A stretch of 64,000 nucleotides of DNA, taken from positions 62,001 through 126,000 of the forward strand of contig NZ_VOHJ01000001.1 of assembly GCF_007923255.1 (NCBI RefSeq), written 5' to 3'. Shown here one piece after another: positions 20,301 to 29,211 of the stretch; position 1 is the stretch's first letter, and every line of letters begins with the position of its first letter. The notes under the pieces are model-generated. The model was given only the letters and a program-made list of their open reading frames with translations. It did no database searches and was not told where the DNA came from. The DNA comes from Vulcaniibacterium thermophilum (GTDB lineage Bacteria > Pseudomonadota > Gammaproteobacteria > Xanthomonadales > Xanthomonadaceae). Position numbers and translations under genes: made by a program.

Positions 20301-20587
20301 ACGGCCGCGGCGTGCACGTGGCCGGGCTGGTCACCCAGCGCCAGCGCCCGGCCACCGCCAAGGGCACGATCTTCGTCACGCTCGAAGACGAGGACGGCAT
20401 GATCAACGTCATCGTCTGGCCCGACCTCGCGATCCGCCAGCGCAAGGCGCTGCTCGCCTCCACGCTGCTGGCCGTGCGTGGCCACTGGGAGCGCGTGGAC
20501 GGCGTCGAACATCTGATCGCCGCGCAACTGCACGATCTCAGCCCGTTGCTGGGCAACCTGCGCGCCGGATCCCGCGACTTCCGCTGA
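17351..20587 (+). CDS. dnaE2: Error-prone DNA polymerase DnaE2
   Basis: 1078 residues, the usual DnaE2 length and shorter than replicative DnaE. Extends primers past damage as part of the ImuA-ImuB-DnaE2 mutasome. PHP domain from about residue 38 ([29 protein letters not shown]). The polymerase core holds the catalytic pair in PDIDVDF, Asp420 and Asp422. [15 protein letters not shown] and [16 protein letters not shown] match the family. The C-terminus carries an OB-fold stretch ([19 protein letters not shown]). The DnaE2 signature here contrasts with the dnaE at 57770-61336, which has PDFDIDF. Last gene of the cassette; translation is coupled to imuB. Confidence 0.96.
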   Translation: MSWDDAVDGVDRETPGDRVPRALQVATRLRGAANDDPLDALPPYAELHCISDFSFLRGAANAEQLFARAAQCGYRALAITDECSLAGIVRALEASKATGVRLIVGSEFRLEDGARFVLLVENADGYTRLCELITRGRRAAEKGAYRLTRADVEALFDTMAPGVFALWLPVRVPGRAIDTEPGQWLRRGFGECAYLAVELHRDEDDAARLRELLALADVLGMTPVAAGDVHMATRRQRVLQDTMTAIRHGLPLAECGAHLFRNGERHLRHRRALANIYPRALLDNAVALAERCTYDLEKNTTYRYPRELVPDGETPSSHLRRLTYEGVARHWPEGAPPKVIAQIESELALIAELKYEAFFLTVEDIVRFARGRGILCQGRGSSANSAVCYALGITAVNPAESRLLMARFLSKERNEPPDIDVDFEHERREEVLQYVYAKYGRERAALAATVIRYQGKSAVRDVAKAFGLPPDQIALLAGCFGWGNGGTPMEQRLREAGFDPHNPLIARILAVTEALIGHPRHLSQHVGGFVISDGPLATVVPVENAAMDERTIIQWDKDDLETMRMLKVDCLALGMLTCIRKAFDLVRAHRGRDLDMTRVPQEDPATYAMIQIADTVGVFQIESRAQMTMLPRLKPQTFYDLVIEVAIVRPGPIQGGMVHPYLRRRMGREPVSYPSPEVKEILEKTLGIPLFQEQVMELVMTAAKYTPDEADKLRRSMAAWRHNGDMEPHRERIRTRMLANGYRPEFVDQIFEQIKGFGSYGFPQSHAASFAKLVYISCWLKRHEPAAFACALLNSQPMGFYSPSQIVQDARRGSREREPVEVRPVDVQCSDWDCTLEGGEPGGTQPAIRLGLREVRGLSEAAGRAIAAARAGRPFRDLDDLRLRAGLDEKACRVLAEADALRGLVGDRHAARWAVAGLERRRPLLPGNAPEDAVVLPAPRAGEEILSDYRALGLTLKAHPMALMRSQLRQRRILGSRELRAMRHGRGVHVAGLVTQRQRPATAKGTIFVTLEDEDGMINVIVWPDLAIRQRKALLASTLLAVRGHWERVDGVEHLIAAQLHDLSPLLGNLRAGSRDFR

Positions 20588-20644
20588 TTCGTGGATGCCC
20601 TGGCCATCCTGCTTCCCGCATCGCCACCGCCCGCGAGGCGAAGC

Positions 20645-20680
20645 GCACCGGCGCGCGCGGGACTGCGCCTCGCGCGGTGC
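20645..20680. terminator. Imperfect hairpin between dnaE2 and ybdD
   Basis: GCACCG-G-CGCG (20645-20655) can pair with CGCGCGGTGC (20671-20680) apart from one bulged base. It lies between two convergent genes and could end both messages; there is no T-tract. Confidence 0.35.
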
Positions 20681-20684
20681 CCGC

Positions 20685-20912
20685 TCAGCAGCAGCGCGAG
20701 CGGCCGCGGCCGTAGCGCGCGGCGAGGCGTTCGCGGAAGAACTCCTCGCGCGTCATGGGGGGGCGTTCCGGATGCATGCGGCGCGCGTGCGCGACGTAGC
20801 GGTCGTAGTCGGGCAGGCCGACCGCCATCCGGGCCGCGACGCAGGCCGCGCGCCAGGCGCGGCGCAGGCGCTCCGGCCAGCGCTCAGCGCGCCACGGCAT
20901 CGAGCGCGACAT
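20685..20912 (-). CDS. ybdD: YbdD/YjiX-family small protein
   Basis: 75 residues. The family is encoded next to CstA-type transporters in many proteobacteria. The motif [12 protein letters not shown], followed by [17 protein letters not shown] and a terminal CC, is typical. The start at 20912 is chosen because GGGAGAG lies 7 bases upstream; it overlaps the cstA stop by 29 bases. A shorter start at 20900 is possible. Probably co-transcribed with cstA and needed for carbon-starvation uptake of pyruvate or peptides, as described for E. coli relatives; the precise molecular role is not established. Confidence 0.88.
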   Translation of the reverse strand: MSRSMPWRAERWPERLRRAWRAACVAARMAVGLPDYDRYVAHARRMHPERPPMTREEFFRERLAARYGRGRSRCC

Positions 20913-22944
20913 AGTCGCTCTCCCGCGCGGTGGGCTCGCGATGGCGCCAGGCGGCCAGCCCCGCGCGCAGCCCGAACAACGCGGCGCTGAGCAGCACCGC
21001 CATGAACAGCGCGCACAGGCCCGCGTCGAGGTAGTTGTTGAAGACGACGCGCTGCATCTCATCGATCGATTTCGCCGGCGCCAGCACCTCGCCGCGCGCC
21101 GCCGCCTCGGCGAAGCGGCGCGCGTTGGCGAGGAAGCCGATCCTGGGATCGTCGTGGAAGAGCTTCTGCCAGCCGGCCGTCATCGTGCAGACCAGCAGCC
21201 ACGCGGTCGGCAGCAGCGGGATCCACAGGTACCGCTCGCGCTTCATCCGCACCATCACCACGCAGCAGAACACCAGCGCCATGCCGGCGAGCATCTGGTT
21301 GGCGATGCCGAACAGCGGCCACAGCGTATTGATGCCGCCGAGCGGGTCGACCACGCCCTGGTAGAGGAAGTAGCCCCAGCAGGCGACCGCGATTCCGGTG
21401 CAGACCACGTTGGCGCCCCAGCTTTCGGTGCGCCGGAACGGCGCGTACGCCAGGCCGATCAGCTCCTGGAACATGAAGCGTGCCACCCGCGTGCCGGCGT
21501 CGATGGTGGTGAGGATGAACAGCGCCTCGAACAGGATCGCGTAGTGGTACCAGAAGGCCATCATCCCTTCGCCCGGAACCAGGCCGTGCAGGATCTGCGC
21601 CATGCCCACCGCGAGCGTGGGCGCGCCGCCCGTGCGCGAGAGGATGCTCGCCTCGCCGATGTCCCGCGCGACCCCGCTCAGCGTTTCCGGCGTGACCACG
21701 AAGCCGAGCGTGCGGATCGCCTCGGCGGCGGTGTCCGCCGTGGTGCCGAGCAGCGCGGCCGGCGCGTTCATCGCGAAATACACGCCCGGATCGAGCACGC
21801 ACGCGGCCACCAGCGCCATCACCGCGACGAACGCTTCCATCAGCATGCCGCCGTAGCCCACCAGCGGGATGTGCGCCTCATTGGCGATCAGCTTGGGCGT
21901 GGTGCCCGAGCTGATCAGCGAATGGAAGCCGGACACCGCACCGCAGGCGATGGTGATGAACAGGAACGGGAACAGGTTGCCGGCGAATACCGGCCCGGTG
22001 CCGTCGACGAAGCGGGTCACCGCCGGCATCTGCAGGTCAGGGCGCGCCAGCAGGATGGCGACGGCGAGCAACACCACCGTGCCGATCTTCAGGAACGTCG
22101 AGAGGTAATCGCGCGGCGCCAGCAGCAGCCACACCGGCAGCACCGCGGCGACGAAGCCGTAGCCGATCAGCAGCCAGGCCAGCGTCGTCGCTTCGAGATG
22201 GAACCACGCCGCCCACTGCGGGTGGGCCGCGACCTTGCCGCCGATCGCGATCGATACCAGCAGCAGCGCCAGGCCCAGCACCGACACCTCGAGGATGCGT
22301 CCCGGCCGCAGCCAGCGCAGATACACGCCCATCAGCAGCGCGATCGGGATCGTCATCGCCACCGTGAACGTGCCCCACGGGCTTTCGGCGAGCGCCTTCA
22401 CCACCACCAGCGCCAGCACCGCGAGCAGGATCACCATGATCATCAGGATGCCGACCATCGTGATAACCCCAGCCGCCGGACCGAGCTCGGCGCGGATCAT
22501 CTCGCCCAGCGAGCGGCCGTCGCGGCGCGTGGAGAAGAACAGCACCAGCATGTCCTGCACCGCGCCGGCCAGCACCACACCGACCAGGATCCACAGCGTG
22601 CCCGGCAGGTAGCCCATCTGCGCCGCCAGCACGGGCCCGACCAGCGGCCCAGCGCCGGCGATCGCGGCGAAGTGATGGCCGAACACCACCGCCTTCGCGG
22701 TCGGCACGTAATCCAGACCGTCGTTGCGCCGCCATGCGGGCGTGGCGCGGGTGGGATCGACGCCGAGCGCGCGGCTGGCGATGTAACGCGCATAGAAACG
22801 GTACGCGATCAGCAGGGTGCAGACCGCCGCGGTCACCAGCCACATCGCGCCGATGGTTTCGCCGCGATGGAGCGCCAGCACGCCGAAGCTGGCGGCGCCG
22901 AGCAGCGCGACCAGCGGCCAGCCGATCCAGGACATCGCCTTCAT
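20884..22944 (-). CDS. cstA: Carbon-starvation transporter CstA
   Basis: Inner-membrane carrier of the CstA family (peptide and pyruvate uptake in E. coli). 686 residues, about 16-18 membrane helices. Family motifs seen: [25 protein letters not shown] near residue 67, [15 protein letters not shown] near 116, and [13 protein letters not shown] in the middle. The start at 22944 has GGGAGGG 7 bases upstream; a TTG six bases earlier is less likely. Its operon partner ybdD overlaps the 3' end. With the S9 peptidases and OPT transporter it adds to the peptide-use theme of this region. Confidence 0.95.
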   Translation of the reverse strand: MKAMSWIGWPLVALLGAASFGVLALHRGETIGAMWLVTAAVCTLLIAYRFYARYIASRALGVDPTRATPAWRRNDGLDYVPTAKAVVFGHHFAAIAGAGPLVGPVLAAQMGYLPGTLWILVGVVLAGAVQDMLVLFFSTRRDGRSLGEMIRAELGPAAGVITMVGILMIMVILLAVLALVVVKALAESPWGTFTVAMTIPIALLMGVYLRWLRPGRILEVSVLGLALLLVSIAIGGKVAAHPQWAAWFHLEATTLAWLLIGYGFVAAVLPVWLLLAPRDYLSTFLKIGTVVLLAVAILLARPDLQMPAVTRFVDGTGPVFAGNLFPFLFITIACGAVSGFHSLISSGTTPKLIANEAHIPLVGYGGMLMEAFVAVMALVAACVLDPGVYFAMNAPAALLGTTADTAAEAIRTLGFVVTPETLSGVARDIGEASILSRTGGAPTLAVGMAQILHGLVPGEGMMAFWYHYAILFEALFILTTIDAGTRVARFMFQELIGLAYAPFRRTESWGANVVCTGIAVACWGYFLYQGVVDPLGGINTLWPLFGIANQMLAGMALVFCCVVMVRMKRERYLWIPLLPTAWLLVCTMTAGWQKLFHDDPRIGFLANARRFAEAAARGEVLAPAKSIDEMQRVVFNNYLDAGLCALFMAVLLSAALFGLRAGLAAWRHREPTARESDYVALDAVAR

Positions 22945-23029
22945 GCTCAACCCTCCCAGTGACCGCGCGAGGGTGGCGCGCGCGGGCGGCCGCGGTCAAC
23001 GGGTGAGCGCCGGCACGACATCCTGCCCC

Positions 23030-23137
23030 TGCAGGGGGGCTTCAGCCGCGATGGACGCGCCCGCCAGGCTTCGCGCTTGCGGCTGAAGCCGCTCCTGAGA
23101 GTTCGGGCGCTCCTGCAGGCGCGGCTTCGGCCGCGAC
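23030..23137. repeat. Three short intergenic repeats, mixed orientation
   Basis: Three related units with a GGCTTC(A/G)GCCGCGA core: 23030-23053 (+), 23076-23098 (inverted, GCGGCTGAAGCCGCTCC) and 23108-23137 (+). They occupy the spacer between cstA and corA. Short palindromic sequences of this type are common between genes of Xanthomonadaceae. Confidence 0.6.
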
Positions 23138-23182
23138 CGAACCGCCCGCCGATCCTCGACCCGCGGTGCGCACCAACGCCGG

Positions 23183-24190
23183 TCAAAGCCAGCGCGCGCG
23201 CTTGAGCCAGGCGTACAGCACCACGCACACCAGCGCGGTCACCCCGATCAGCACGGGATACGCGTAGCGCTCGTCCAGCTCCGGCATGTGGCGGAAGTTC
23301 ATCCCGTACCAGCTTGCGATCAGCGTGGGCGCCGCCAGCAGCGCCGCCCAGCCGGCGAGGCGCTTGACCACCTCGCCCTGGTGGATGGTGACCAGCGACA
23401 GGTTCACGCTCATCGCCGCGGTCAGCATCTCGCGCAGGGTGTCGGTGCTGTCGTTGATGCGCACGGCGTGGTCGTGCACGTCGCGCAGGTAGAGCTGGCT
23501 CTCCTCGTCGATCAGCACGGTGCGGTTGCGCACGAGCTGGCCGAGCAGATCCTGCAGCGGCGACACCGCCAGCCGCAGGCGCGCCAGGTCGCGCTTCAGC
23601 CGGTACAGGCGGCGGACCGTCTCCTTGCGGAAATCCTCGGCGAACACGTCCTGCTCGAGCGCGTTGAGCTCCTGCGAGAAGGCGTCGACGATCGGCATGA
23701 AGTTGTCGACGATCTGGTCCAGCACCATGTAGAGCCCGGCCGCCGGACCGCGCGCCATCGCCTCGGGTTCGCGCTCGAAGCGGGCGCGCGCGCTCGCGTA
23801 GCTGGTGGACGCGCCGTGGCGCACGGTGATCAGGTAGCGCGCACCGAAGAAGACGTGGGTTTCGCCGAAGCGGACCGTGCCTTCGACATGCTGCGCGGTA
23901 TGCAGCACCAGGAACAGCGAATCGCCGTACGCTTCGAGTTTCGGCCGCTGGTGGGCGTGGTGCGCGTCCTCGACCGCGAGGTCGTGCAGGCCGAATTCCT
24001 CCTGCAGTTTGTCGAGCAGCGCCTCGTCCGGCTCGTACAGGCCGACCCAGACGAAACTCCCATCATTCACCGCGAGCACGTCGCTGATCGCATCGAGCGT
24101 GATTTCGCGGCGACTGCCGTCGCGCCCGTAGGCGACGCAGGCGACGACGGAGTGCGGCAGGCCGCGGGCATCGCAGGCGAGGGGATTCAT
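23183..24190 (-). CDS. corA: CorA-family Mg2+/Co2+ transporter
   Basis: 335 residues. Pentameric channel for Mg2+ (and Co2+/Ni2+) in the inner membrane. A soluble alpha/beta domain and long stalk helix fill residues 1-265; two membrane segments lie at the C-terminus (AALLAAPTLIASW and VLIGVTALVCVVLYAWL). The selectivity motif YGMNF precedes the loop between them, followed by a basic C-terminal tail (KRARW). The start at 24190 is the first ATG that gives the CorA N-terminus, with AGGA upstream. Next to the corC gene, another gene linked to Mg2+/Co2+ handling. Confidence 0.94.
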   Translation of the reverse strand: MNPLACDARGLPHSVVACVAYGRDGSRREITLDAISDVLAVNDGSFVWVGLYEPDEALLDKLQEEFGLHDLAVEDAHHAHQRPKLEAYGDSLFLVLHTAQHVEGTVRFGETHVFFGARYLITVRHGASTSYASARARFEREPEAMARGPAAGLYMVLDQIVDNFMPIVDAFSQELNALEQDVFAEDFRKETVRRLYRLKRDLARLRLAVSPLQDLLGQLVRNRTVLIDEESQLYLRDVHDHAVRINDSTDTLREMLTAAMSVNLSLVTIHQGEVVKRLAGWAALLAAPTLIASWYGMNFRHMPELDERYAYPVLIGVTALVCVVLYAWLKRARWL

Positions 24191-24225
24191 GCGCGCATCC
24201 TGCCGCGTGAGGCGCGATGCGGCAA

Positions 24226-24339
24226 TCAGCGCGCGGGCAGGGCGAAGGCGTCGCCGAAGAACACCCAGGCGAGCGTGCAGAGCGCGAAGACGACGGCGAG
24301 CCATCCGGCCCCCAGCGCGGTCAGTCGGTACAGTCGCAT
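24226..24339 (-). CDS. Putative 37-residue single-pass membrane protein
   Basis: A very short frame between the DUF4105 and corA genes. It reads MRLYRLTALGAGWLAVVFAL and then CTLAWVFFGDAFALPAR: a basic N-terminus and one hydrophobic helix of about 20 residues, with few charges after it, as in small inner-membrane proteins. GGGA lies 7 bases before the ATG. The corA start is 35 bases downstream, so it may be a leader or a small partner of corA. Not supported by any family I recognise; conservation across relatives would decide. Confidence 0.45.
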   Translation of the reverse strand: MRLYRLTALGAGWLAVVFALCTLAWVFFGDAFALPAR

Positions 24340-24445
24340 GCAGGCATCCCAGCCGGTCCAGCTCCCCGATTGGATGCGCGCGGGCGCGCGAACGTTGCAT
24401 CGCGACGCAAGCCGGCGATCCTGCGCGTGGCCGGCCCGGCGCGGG

Positions 24446-25669
24446 TCAGCCGGTCCGCCGGGCCGCGCGCGGCCAGGCGAGGGCCAGCGCCGCGTGCACG
24501 GGCAGCGTCAGCACGATCCAGTGCAGGTTCTGCTGCGGCACCTTCGGCAGCCAGTAGAAGAACAACGCCAGCGCGGCGATGCCGGCGACGACGGCCAGCG
24601 CGGTGCGCTCCCACCTGCGCGGCGCGCGCGCGCGCAGGCGCCGCCAGGCCGCCGGCAGCAGCAGCGCGCACAGCGGCAGGAACAGCAGCAGGTTGCGGTT
24701 GGCCCAGGCGTAGCGGTGCTCGGTGCCGACCCACAGGAACAGCAACGTCGCCCCGATCAGCGTGCACAGCGTCCACCAGACCAGCGCGAACGCGCCGAGC
24801 GCGCGCGGCGCGCGCCGTGCCGCAAGCAGCAGCGCCGCCGCCAGCGCCACGCCCGCCGCCGCCCACGGCATCCAGCGGATCGGACGTTCGCCCGGTTCCG
24901 GCGCGAGCCGGTGCGGCAGCACGCGTTCGGTGGCGACCACCAGCGGGCCGCCGGCGGCGGTGCGCGTTTCCGCCAGCGCGTCGGCCAGCCGCATCGGCAC
25001 GAACGCGTCCTCCCACACCGAGCGCGGCGCGTCGGCGGCCGGGCCCAGGCCGAGGTCGAACCCCAGCCACATCCACCACACCGGCCGCGACAGCCGCAGC
25101 GCCTCGCCGCGGTAGGTGTTGCCGTGCGAGCGCCCCGCGGTCTGCCGTTTCAGCGCGCCATCCAGCGCGCGGTCCAGCGCGTCGCGCACGCGAGTGGCGC
25201 AGTTGTCGTCGAAATACTGGTAGTCGTAATGCGCGTTCTGCGGCAGCGCGTTGATGCGCAGCGCCTGCGCGAGCTCCCGCGCCTGATCGGGAGTGAGGTC
25301 CAGCCACTGCACGGTCACGCCGCGGCCGACCTGGCGGTAATACGCCAGATCCTCCGCGAACGGCAGCGCGGCCAGACGGTAGCGCATGCGCCCTTCGACG
25401 AAGCGCGCGAGAAAGTCGGGCTCGGTCGGATCGAAGAAACCGAAGTTGTAGGCGGTGGCCGCGCCCGTGCGCGGGTCGGCCACCACGATCGCGTTGTGCC
25501 CGAAGCGCTCGAAGAAGATCTCGCCGGGCGCCATCGTCGCCACCCCGATCCGGGGCGCGTCGGCCTGCGCCTGCGCCGGCGGCGCCGCCAGCAGCCAGCC
25601 GAAGGCGAGCAGGGCGGTCAGCAGCAGGCGCAGGCAGCCGCCGCCGCGGGCCGGCGTGCGCCCGGTCAT
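24446..25669 (-). CDS. DUF4105-domain membrane protein
   Basis: 407 residues: signal peptide (LLLTALLAFGWLLAA), a periplasmic DUF4105 domain from about residue 40 to 250, and four to five membrane helices at the C-terminus. DUF4105 signatures: FFERFGHNAIVV near residue 52 and YQYFDDNCATRVRDAL near 150, with a conserved His and Cys that look like a papain-like pair. The family resembles the periplasmic N-terminal part of lacto-N-biosidase chaperones and has no fixed role. It overlaps the corC stop by ATGA (25666-25669) and should be co-transcribed with it. Confidence 0.85.
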   Translation of the reverse strand: MTGRTPARGGGCLRLLLTALLAFGWLLAAPPAQAQADAPRIGVATMAPGEIFFERFGHNAIVVADPRTGAATAYNFGFFDPTEPDFLARFVEGRMRYRLAALPFAEDLAYYRQVGRGVTVQWLDLTPDQARELAQALRINALPQNAHYDYQYFDDNCATRVRDALDRALDGALKRQTAGRSHGNTYRGEALRLSRPVWWMWLGFDLGLGPAADAPRSVWEDAFVPMRLADALAETRTAAGGPLVVATERVLPHRLAPEPGERPIRWMPWAAAGVALAAALLLAARRAPRALGAFALVWWTLCTLIGATLLFLWVGTEHRYAWANRNLLLFLPLCALLLPAAWRRLRARAPRRWERTALAVVAGIAALALFFYWLPKVPQQNLHWIVLTLPVHAALALAWPRAARRTG

Positions 25670-26532
25670 TCGGCCAGCACGCCGACGTGGAACGCGTGCA
25701 CGCGGCGCGCGTCGGCGCTGGAGACGCGGAACACGAACCGGCCGAGCGTGAGCTCCTCGCCCGGCTCGGGCAGGTGTCCGATCGCCGCGGTCACCAGGCC
25801 GCCGATGGTGTCGTACTCGTCGTCGTCGAACTCGGCCTGGAAACGTTCGTTGAAGTCGGCGATCGGCGTCAGCGCGTCGACCACGAACTGGCCGTCGGCC
25901 TGCGCCGCGATCAGCGCGTTGGGGTCTTCGGCATCGTCGTGCTCGTCGTCGATCTCGCCGACGATCTGCTCCAGCACGTCCTCGATCGTCACCAGCCCGG
26001 CGACGCCGCCGTGCTCGTCGATCACGATCGCCATGTGGTTGCGCGACTGCCGGAACTCGCGCAGCAGCACGTCCAGCCGCTTCGATTCGGGGATCAGCAC
26101 CGCCGGGCGCAGCAGCGCGTGGATGGTGGCCGGACCGTGATCGCAGACCACGCCGCGCAGCAGATCCTTGGCGAGCAGGATGCCGAGCACGTCGTCGGTG
26201 GTCTCGCCGTGCACGGGGAAGCGCGAATGGCCGGACTCGACCACCTTCTTCATGATGTCCAGCAGCGGCGCCTCGGCCGGCAGCGACACCATCTGCGCGC
26301 GCGGCACCATCACGTCGCCGACGGTGAGGTCGGACACCGCGATCGCGCCTTCCATCATCCGCAGCGTGTCGGCGCCGATCAGGCCGTCGGCCTGGGCGTC
26401 GCGCAGCAGCTCGACCAGATCCTCGCGGGAGGAGGGTTCGCCGGTGAACGCCGCGCCGATGCGCTCGAGCCAGGAGCGGCGACGTTCGTGGGGTTCGTGG
26501 GACTGGGAAGACTTACTGTCGTCCTCGGACAT
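25666..26532 (-). CDS. corC: CorC/YbeX-family CBS-domain protein
   Basis: 288 residues without membrane segments: a short leader, two CBS domains (about residues 65-195; VGDVMVPRAQMVSLP and HSRFPVHGETTDDVLGILLA mark the first), and a CorC_HlyC domain at the end. In E. coli, YbeX lies with ybeY and ybeZ and has been linked to Mg2+/Co2+ efflux and ribosome-related functions. Here it is separated from ybeY by an AbrB/Doc pair. It may still be read with ybeZ-ybeY if transcription crosses the inserted genes. The DUF4105 gene follows by overlap. Confidence 0.93.
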   Translation of the reverse strand: MSEDDSKSSQSHEPHERRRSWLERIGAAFTGEPSSREDLVELLRDAQADGLIGADTLRMMEGAIAVSDLTVGDVMVPRAQMVSLPAEAPLLDIMKKVVESGHSRFPVHGETTDDVLGILLAKDLLRGVVCDHGPATIHALLRPAVLIPESKRLDVLLREFRQSRNHMAIVIDEHGGVAGLVTIEDVLEQIVGEIDDEHDDAEDPNALIAAQADGQFVVDALTPIADFNERFQAEFDDDEYDTIGGLVTAAIGHLPEPGEELTLGRFVFRVSSADARRVHAFHVGVLAE

Positions 26533-26613
26533 CGCGTTGGCATGGACGCCCCCGGGAGCGGGCGTCGGGCCTGGGAGTCTACCGCGGACCGGTGACGGGG
26601 GTGCAGTGGCGCC

Positions 26614-27006
26614 TCAGGCGGACCGCAGCCGGGCGCGCAGCCAGGCGGCGAGGGCGGCCTCGTCCAGCTCGCCGGCGGCGAGGGCGAGAAACGTGACCAC
26701 GCACTCGGCGTCCGAAGCGTCCAGCCAGAAGCCGTGGAGGTTGAGGAACGTTTCGGCCAGTACCAGCGCCGTGCGTTTGTTGCCGTCTACGAAGGGGTGG
26801 AGCCGGGCGATGCCATGCGCGTAGGACGCCGCGAGCGCGGCCGCGTCGGGTGGCGGATCCGCATAGGCGTCGAGCTGGCGCGGCTTCGCCAGGGCCGTCT
26901 GGAGCAGGGACGAATCACGCAGGCCGGGGGCCCCGCCATGTTCCGCGAGCTGTTCGCCGTCAATGGCGATGGCGGTTTCTTCGGCAAGCCAGATCCATTG
27001 ACTCAT
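26614..27006 (-). CDS. Death-on-curing (Doc/Fic-type) toxin
   Basis: 130 residues, standard Doc length. The Fic core HPFVDGNKR is at residues 70-78, with the catalytic histidine first, followed by TALVLAETFLNLHG. Doc of phage P1 phosphorylates elongation factor Tu; whether this protein does the same is inference. It starts 12 bases after the antitoxin stop with CGGAG upstream. The pair sits between ybeY and corC, where relatives usually have nothing, so it looks like an insertion, or a stably kept module. Confidence 0.92.
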   Translation of the reverse strand: MSQWIWLAEETAIAIDGEQLAEHGGAPGLRDSSLLQTALAKPRQLDAYADPPPDAAALAASYAHGIARLHPFVDGNKRTALVLAETFLNLHGFWLDASDAECVVTFLALAAGELDEAALAAWLRARLRSA

Positions 27007-27018
27007 GGGCGCTCCGTG

Positions 27019-27243
27019 TCACTTGGCCAGTTCCCGCAACGCGGCGCGGCGCCGCTTCATGACTTCGCGGGCCACCTTCATCTGCGCCTCGAATTCGGCG
27101 TCGTAAGGCGTAAGCCGGTAGCCGTCGGGGGCTTCGGTCAGGAACACGCTGTCGCCGGCGTCGAGCTTGAGGCGGGCGAGCACCTCCTTGGGCAGGATCA
27201 CGCCCACGGAGTTGCCGATACGGGTGAGTTTGAGCGCGGTCAT
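27019..27243 (-). CDS. AbrB/MazE/SpoVT-type antitoxin
   Basis: 74 residues with a swapped-hairpin DNA-binding domain (LTRIGNSVGVILPKEVLARL near the N-terminus) and a charged helical tail (MKVAREVMKRRRAALRELAK) that should wrap the toxin. The start at 27243 follows GAGGA; the longer reading to 27297 would place the start inside the promoter. Paired with the Doc toxin downstream. The tandem CGTTATWACG repeats overlapping its promoter fit autoregulation, the normal mode for type II systems. Confidence 0.92.
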   Translation of the reverse strand: MTALKLTRIGNSVGVILPKEVLARLKLDAGDSVFLTEAPDGYRLTPYDAEFEAQMKVAREVMKRRRAALRELAK

Positions 27244-27252
27244 GGCGGCGTC

Positions 27253-27276
27253 CTCGTTATAACGAGCGTTATTACG
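27253..27276. promoter_or_regulatory. Tandem operator of the AbrB/Doc pair
   Basis: Two near-identical palindromic decamers, CGTTATAACG at 27255-27264 and CGTTATTACG at 27267-27276, 12 bases apart. The first is the centre of a perfect 14-bp palindrome at 27253-27266. The second covers the -10 box and the first the expected transcription start, so binding would block the promoter. This layout is what an autoregulating AbrB-type dimer would use. Confidence 0.75.
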
Positions 27277-27297
27277 CCGCCGGAGGCTGCATGTCAA
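27269..27297 (-). promoter_or_regulatory. Near-consensus sigma-70 promoter of the AbrB/Doc pair
   Basis: On the minus strand TTGACA (27297-27292), a 17-base spacer, then TAATAA (27274-27269): full -35 match and a 5/6-type -10 with optimal spacing, unusual in this GC-rich DNA. The expected start, near 27262, lies about 20 bases before the antitoxin ATG. Confidence 0.85.
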
Positions 27298-27381
27298 ACA
27301 CGCTGGCGTGCGGGCACCGGAGCGGGGGCGCCCACCCGCGCGGAACGATGGCGAAGTCGCGGTACCGCCTGCCCGCCGGCC

Positions 27382-27861
27382 TCAGCCGCGATAGGGATCG
27401 GGAATGCCGAGGTCCGCCAGGATCTCGCGTTCGAGCTGCTCCATCGCCTCGGCCTCGCGCTCGTCCTGATGGTCCCAGCCGAGCAGGTGCAGCGTGCCGT
27501 GCACGGTCAGGTGGGCGTAGTGGGCGGCGAGCGGCTTGCCCTGCTCGGCGGCCTCGCGCGCGACCACCGGCGCGCACAGCACCAGATCGCCCAGCAGCGG
27601 CATGCGCACGCCGGCCGGCAGGCCTTCCGGCAACTCGGCCGGGAAGCTGAGCACGTTGGTGGCGTAGTCCTTGCCGCGGTAATGGCGGTTGAGGTGGCGG
27701 CCTTCCTCCTCACCGACCACGCGCACGGCGAGATCCGCTTCCAGGATGCGCCCCTGCAGCGCCGCGGCCACCCAGCGCCGGAAGCTCACCGGCGCCGGCA
27801 CGCCCGCGCGCGGGACCGCATAGAAGACCGCCACGTCCAGGCGGCGCGGCCCGCGCGTCAT
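27382..27861 (-). CDS. ybeY: Endoribonuclease YbeY
   Basis: 159 residues. Zinc-dependent endoribonuclease for 16S rRNA 3' maturation and ribosome quality control. The metal site [11 protein letters not shown] carries His121, His125 and His131. VLSFPAELP and [10 protein letters not shown] are also typical. Its ATG overlaps the ybeZ stop (TCAT on the + strand at 27858-27861), giving coupled translation. The AbrB promoter lies about 90 bases after its stop. Confidence 0.96.
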   Translation of the reverse strand: MTRGPRRLDVAVFYAVPRAGVPAPVSFRRWVAAALQGRILEADLAVRVVGEEEGRHLNRHYRGKDYATNVLSFPAELPEGLPAGVRMPLLGDLVLCAPVVAREAAEQGKPLAAHYAHLTVHGTLHLLGWDHQDEREAEAMEQLEREILADLGIPDPYRG

Positions 27862-28943
27862 GCCGGCGGCACCGGCGGCGGCAGCGCCGGCGCGACCGGC
27901 GGCGCGGGCCCCGCTGCGGCCGCCTGCGCGTCGCGCGCGTCGTAGGCATCGACGATGCGGGCCACCAGCGGATGCCGCACCACGTCGCGCGCCTCGAAAA
28001 AGGTGAAGCTGATGCCGCCCACGCCGCGCAGCACGTCCAGCGCGTCGCGCAGCCCCGACTTCTGGTTGCGCGGCAGGTCGATCTGGGTGAGGTCGCCGGT
28101 CACCACCGCGGTGCTGCCGTAGCCGATGCGGGTCAGGAACATCTTCATCTGCTCGATGGTGGTGTTCTGCGCCTCGTCGAGGATCACGAACGCATCGTTG
28201 AGCGTGCGGCCGCGCATGTAGGCCAGCGGCGCCACCTCGATGACGTTCTTCTCCAGCAGCTTGACCACCTTCTCCACGCCGAGCATCTCGTACAGCGCGT
28301 CGTACAGCGGGCGCAGGTAGGGGTCGACCTTCTGGGTGAGATCGCCCGGCAGGAAGCCGAGCTTCTCGCCGGCCTCGACCGCCGGACGCACCAGGATCAG
28401 CCGCTGCACGCGCGATTCGTTCAGCGCTTCCACCGCGCTCGCCACCGCCAGGAACGTCTTGCCGGTGCCGGCCGGGCCGATGCCGAAGTTGATGTCGTGG
28501 GTGGCGATCGCGTGCAGGTACTTCTGCTGGTTCGGACCGCGCCCGCGGATGCTGCCGCGGCGCACGCGGATCACCACCTCCTGCGGGACGATCTCGTCGT
28601 CCTCGGCCTCCTGCGCGGCGGCTTCGCTCAGGAACAGGTGGATGGCGGCGTCGTCGAGCGGCTCGCCGTCGGCCTCCTCCCACAGGCGGCGCAGCAGGCG
28701 TTCGGCGCGGGCGACCGCCGGTTGCGGCCCGGCGATGCGGAACACGTTGCCGCGATTGGCGATCTCCACGCCCAGCCGCAGTTCGATCTGGCGCAGGTGC
28801 GCGTCGAACGGTCCGGACAGGTTGGCGAGGCGCTCGGCTTCGGGCGGGTGGAGGACGAATTCGGACGTGGCGAGCGGATGCATCGGGCGAAGGGGTGGAG
28901 CCGGATCGGGCAGTGTCGCAGATGGCGGTGGCGCCCGCGTCAT
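27858..28943 (-). CDS. ybeZ: PhoH-like ATPase YbeZ
   Basis: 361 residues from the chosen start. P-loop ATPase that acts with YbeY in rRNA processing. A short KH-like N-terminal region is followed by [11 protein letters not shown] (Walker A) and FVILDEAQN (Walker B), with [16 protein letters not shown] and [12 protein letters not shown] typical of the family. The start is uncertain: 28943 overlaps the stop of the small upstream gene by ATGA, while 28883 (MHPLATSEF) would give 341 residues but has no ribosome site. The tail is rich in Pro and Ala and is not conserved in the family. Confidence 0.93.
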   Translation of the reverse strand: MTRAPPPSATLPDPAPPLRPMHPLATSEFVLHPPEAERLANLSGPFDAHLRQIELRLGVEIANRGNVFRIAGPQPAVARAERLLRRLWEEADGEPLDDAAIHLFLSEAAAQEAEDDEIVPQEVVIRVRRGSIRGRGPNQQKYLHAIATHDINFGIGPAGTGKTFLAVASAVEALNESRVQRLILVRPAVEAGEKLGFLPGDLTQKVDPYLRPLYDALYEMLGVEKVVKLLEKNVIEVAPLAYMRGRTLNDAFVILDEAQNTTIEQMKMFLTRIGYGSTAVVTGDLTQIDLPRNQKSGLRDALDVLRGVGGISFTFFEARDVVRHPLVARIVDAYDARDAQAAAAGPAPPVAPALPPPVPPA

Positions 28944-29128
28944 CGCCGCTCGCGCAGCAGCGCCAGACCGAGCGCCAGCAGAACGGTCGCGCCGAGCGCC
29001 CACGCCGCATCGGTCGCCTGCCACGGCCCGGTTCCGCGCTGCCCGTGCGCGCCCAGGCGCAGCAGGGCGAGCGCGGCGAGGCCAAGGAACCAGAACGCGA
29101 GCGGGCGGCGGGACCGGGGGGCGGGCAT
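28940..29128 (-). CDS. Small two-helix membrane protein
   Basis: 62 residues: a basic N-terminus (MPAPRSRRP), one hydrophobic stretch ([17 protein letters not shown]), a short polar loop, and a second helix ([21 protein letters not shown]). The stop overlaps the ybeZ ATG. No family recognised. It would be the first gene of the ybeZ-ybeY transcript. No ribosome site is clear at 29128, so the start could be a TTG at 29197; the frame and hydrophobic pattern support a real gene. Confidence 0.5.
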   Translation of the reverse strand: MPAPRSRRPLAFWFLGLAALALLRLGAHGQRGTGPWQATDAAWALGATVLLALGLALLRERR

Positions 29129-29181
29129 CCGCACATTCTGCCGGGCGCCGCGCCGCCCAGGGCAGGCCCGCTCACGCGTCA

Positions 29182-29201
29182 TTAATTGAACAAACAATTA
29201 A
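29182..29201. promoter_or_regulatory. Inverted repeat in the tetR promoter region
   Basis: TTAATTG (29182-29188) and CAATTAA (29195-29201) are perfect inverted arms around a 6-base gap, in an AT-rich patch between tetR and the divergent small gene. It ends 10 bases before the tetR ATG. TetR regulators usually bind palindromes like this by their own gene, so this is the best candidate for its operator. Confidence 0.7.
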
Positions 29202-29211
29202 ATATCGCGCC

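Noticed and set aside
17471-20533. 1020-codon minus frame opposite dnaE2
   Set aside because: His/Arg/Val-rich shadow of dnaE2 codon bias.
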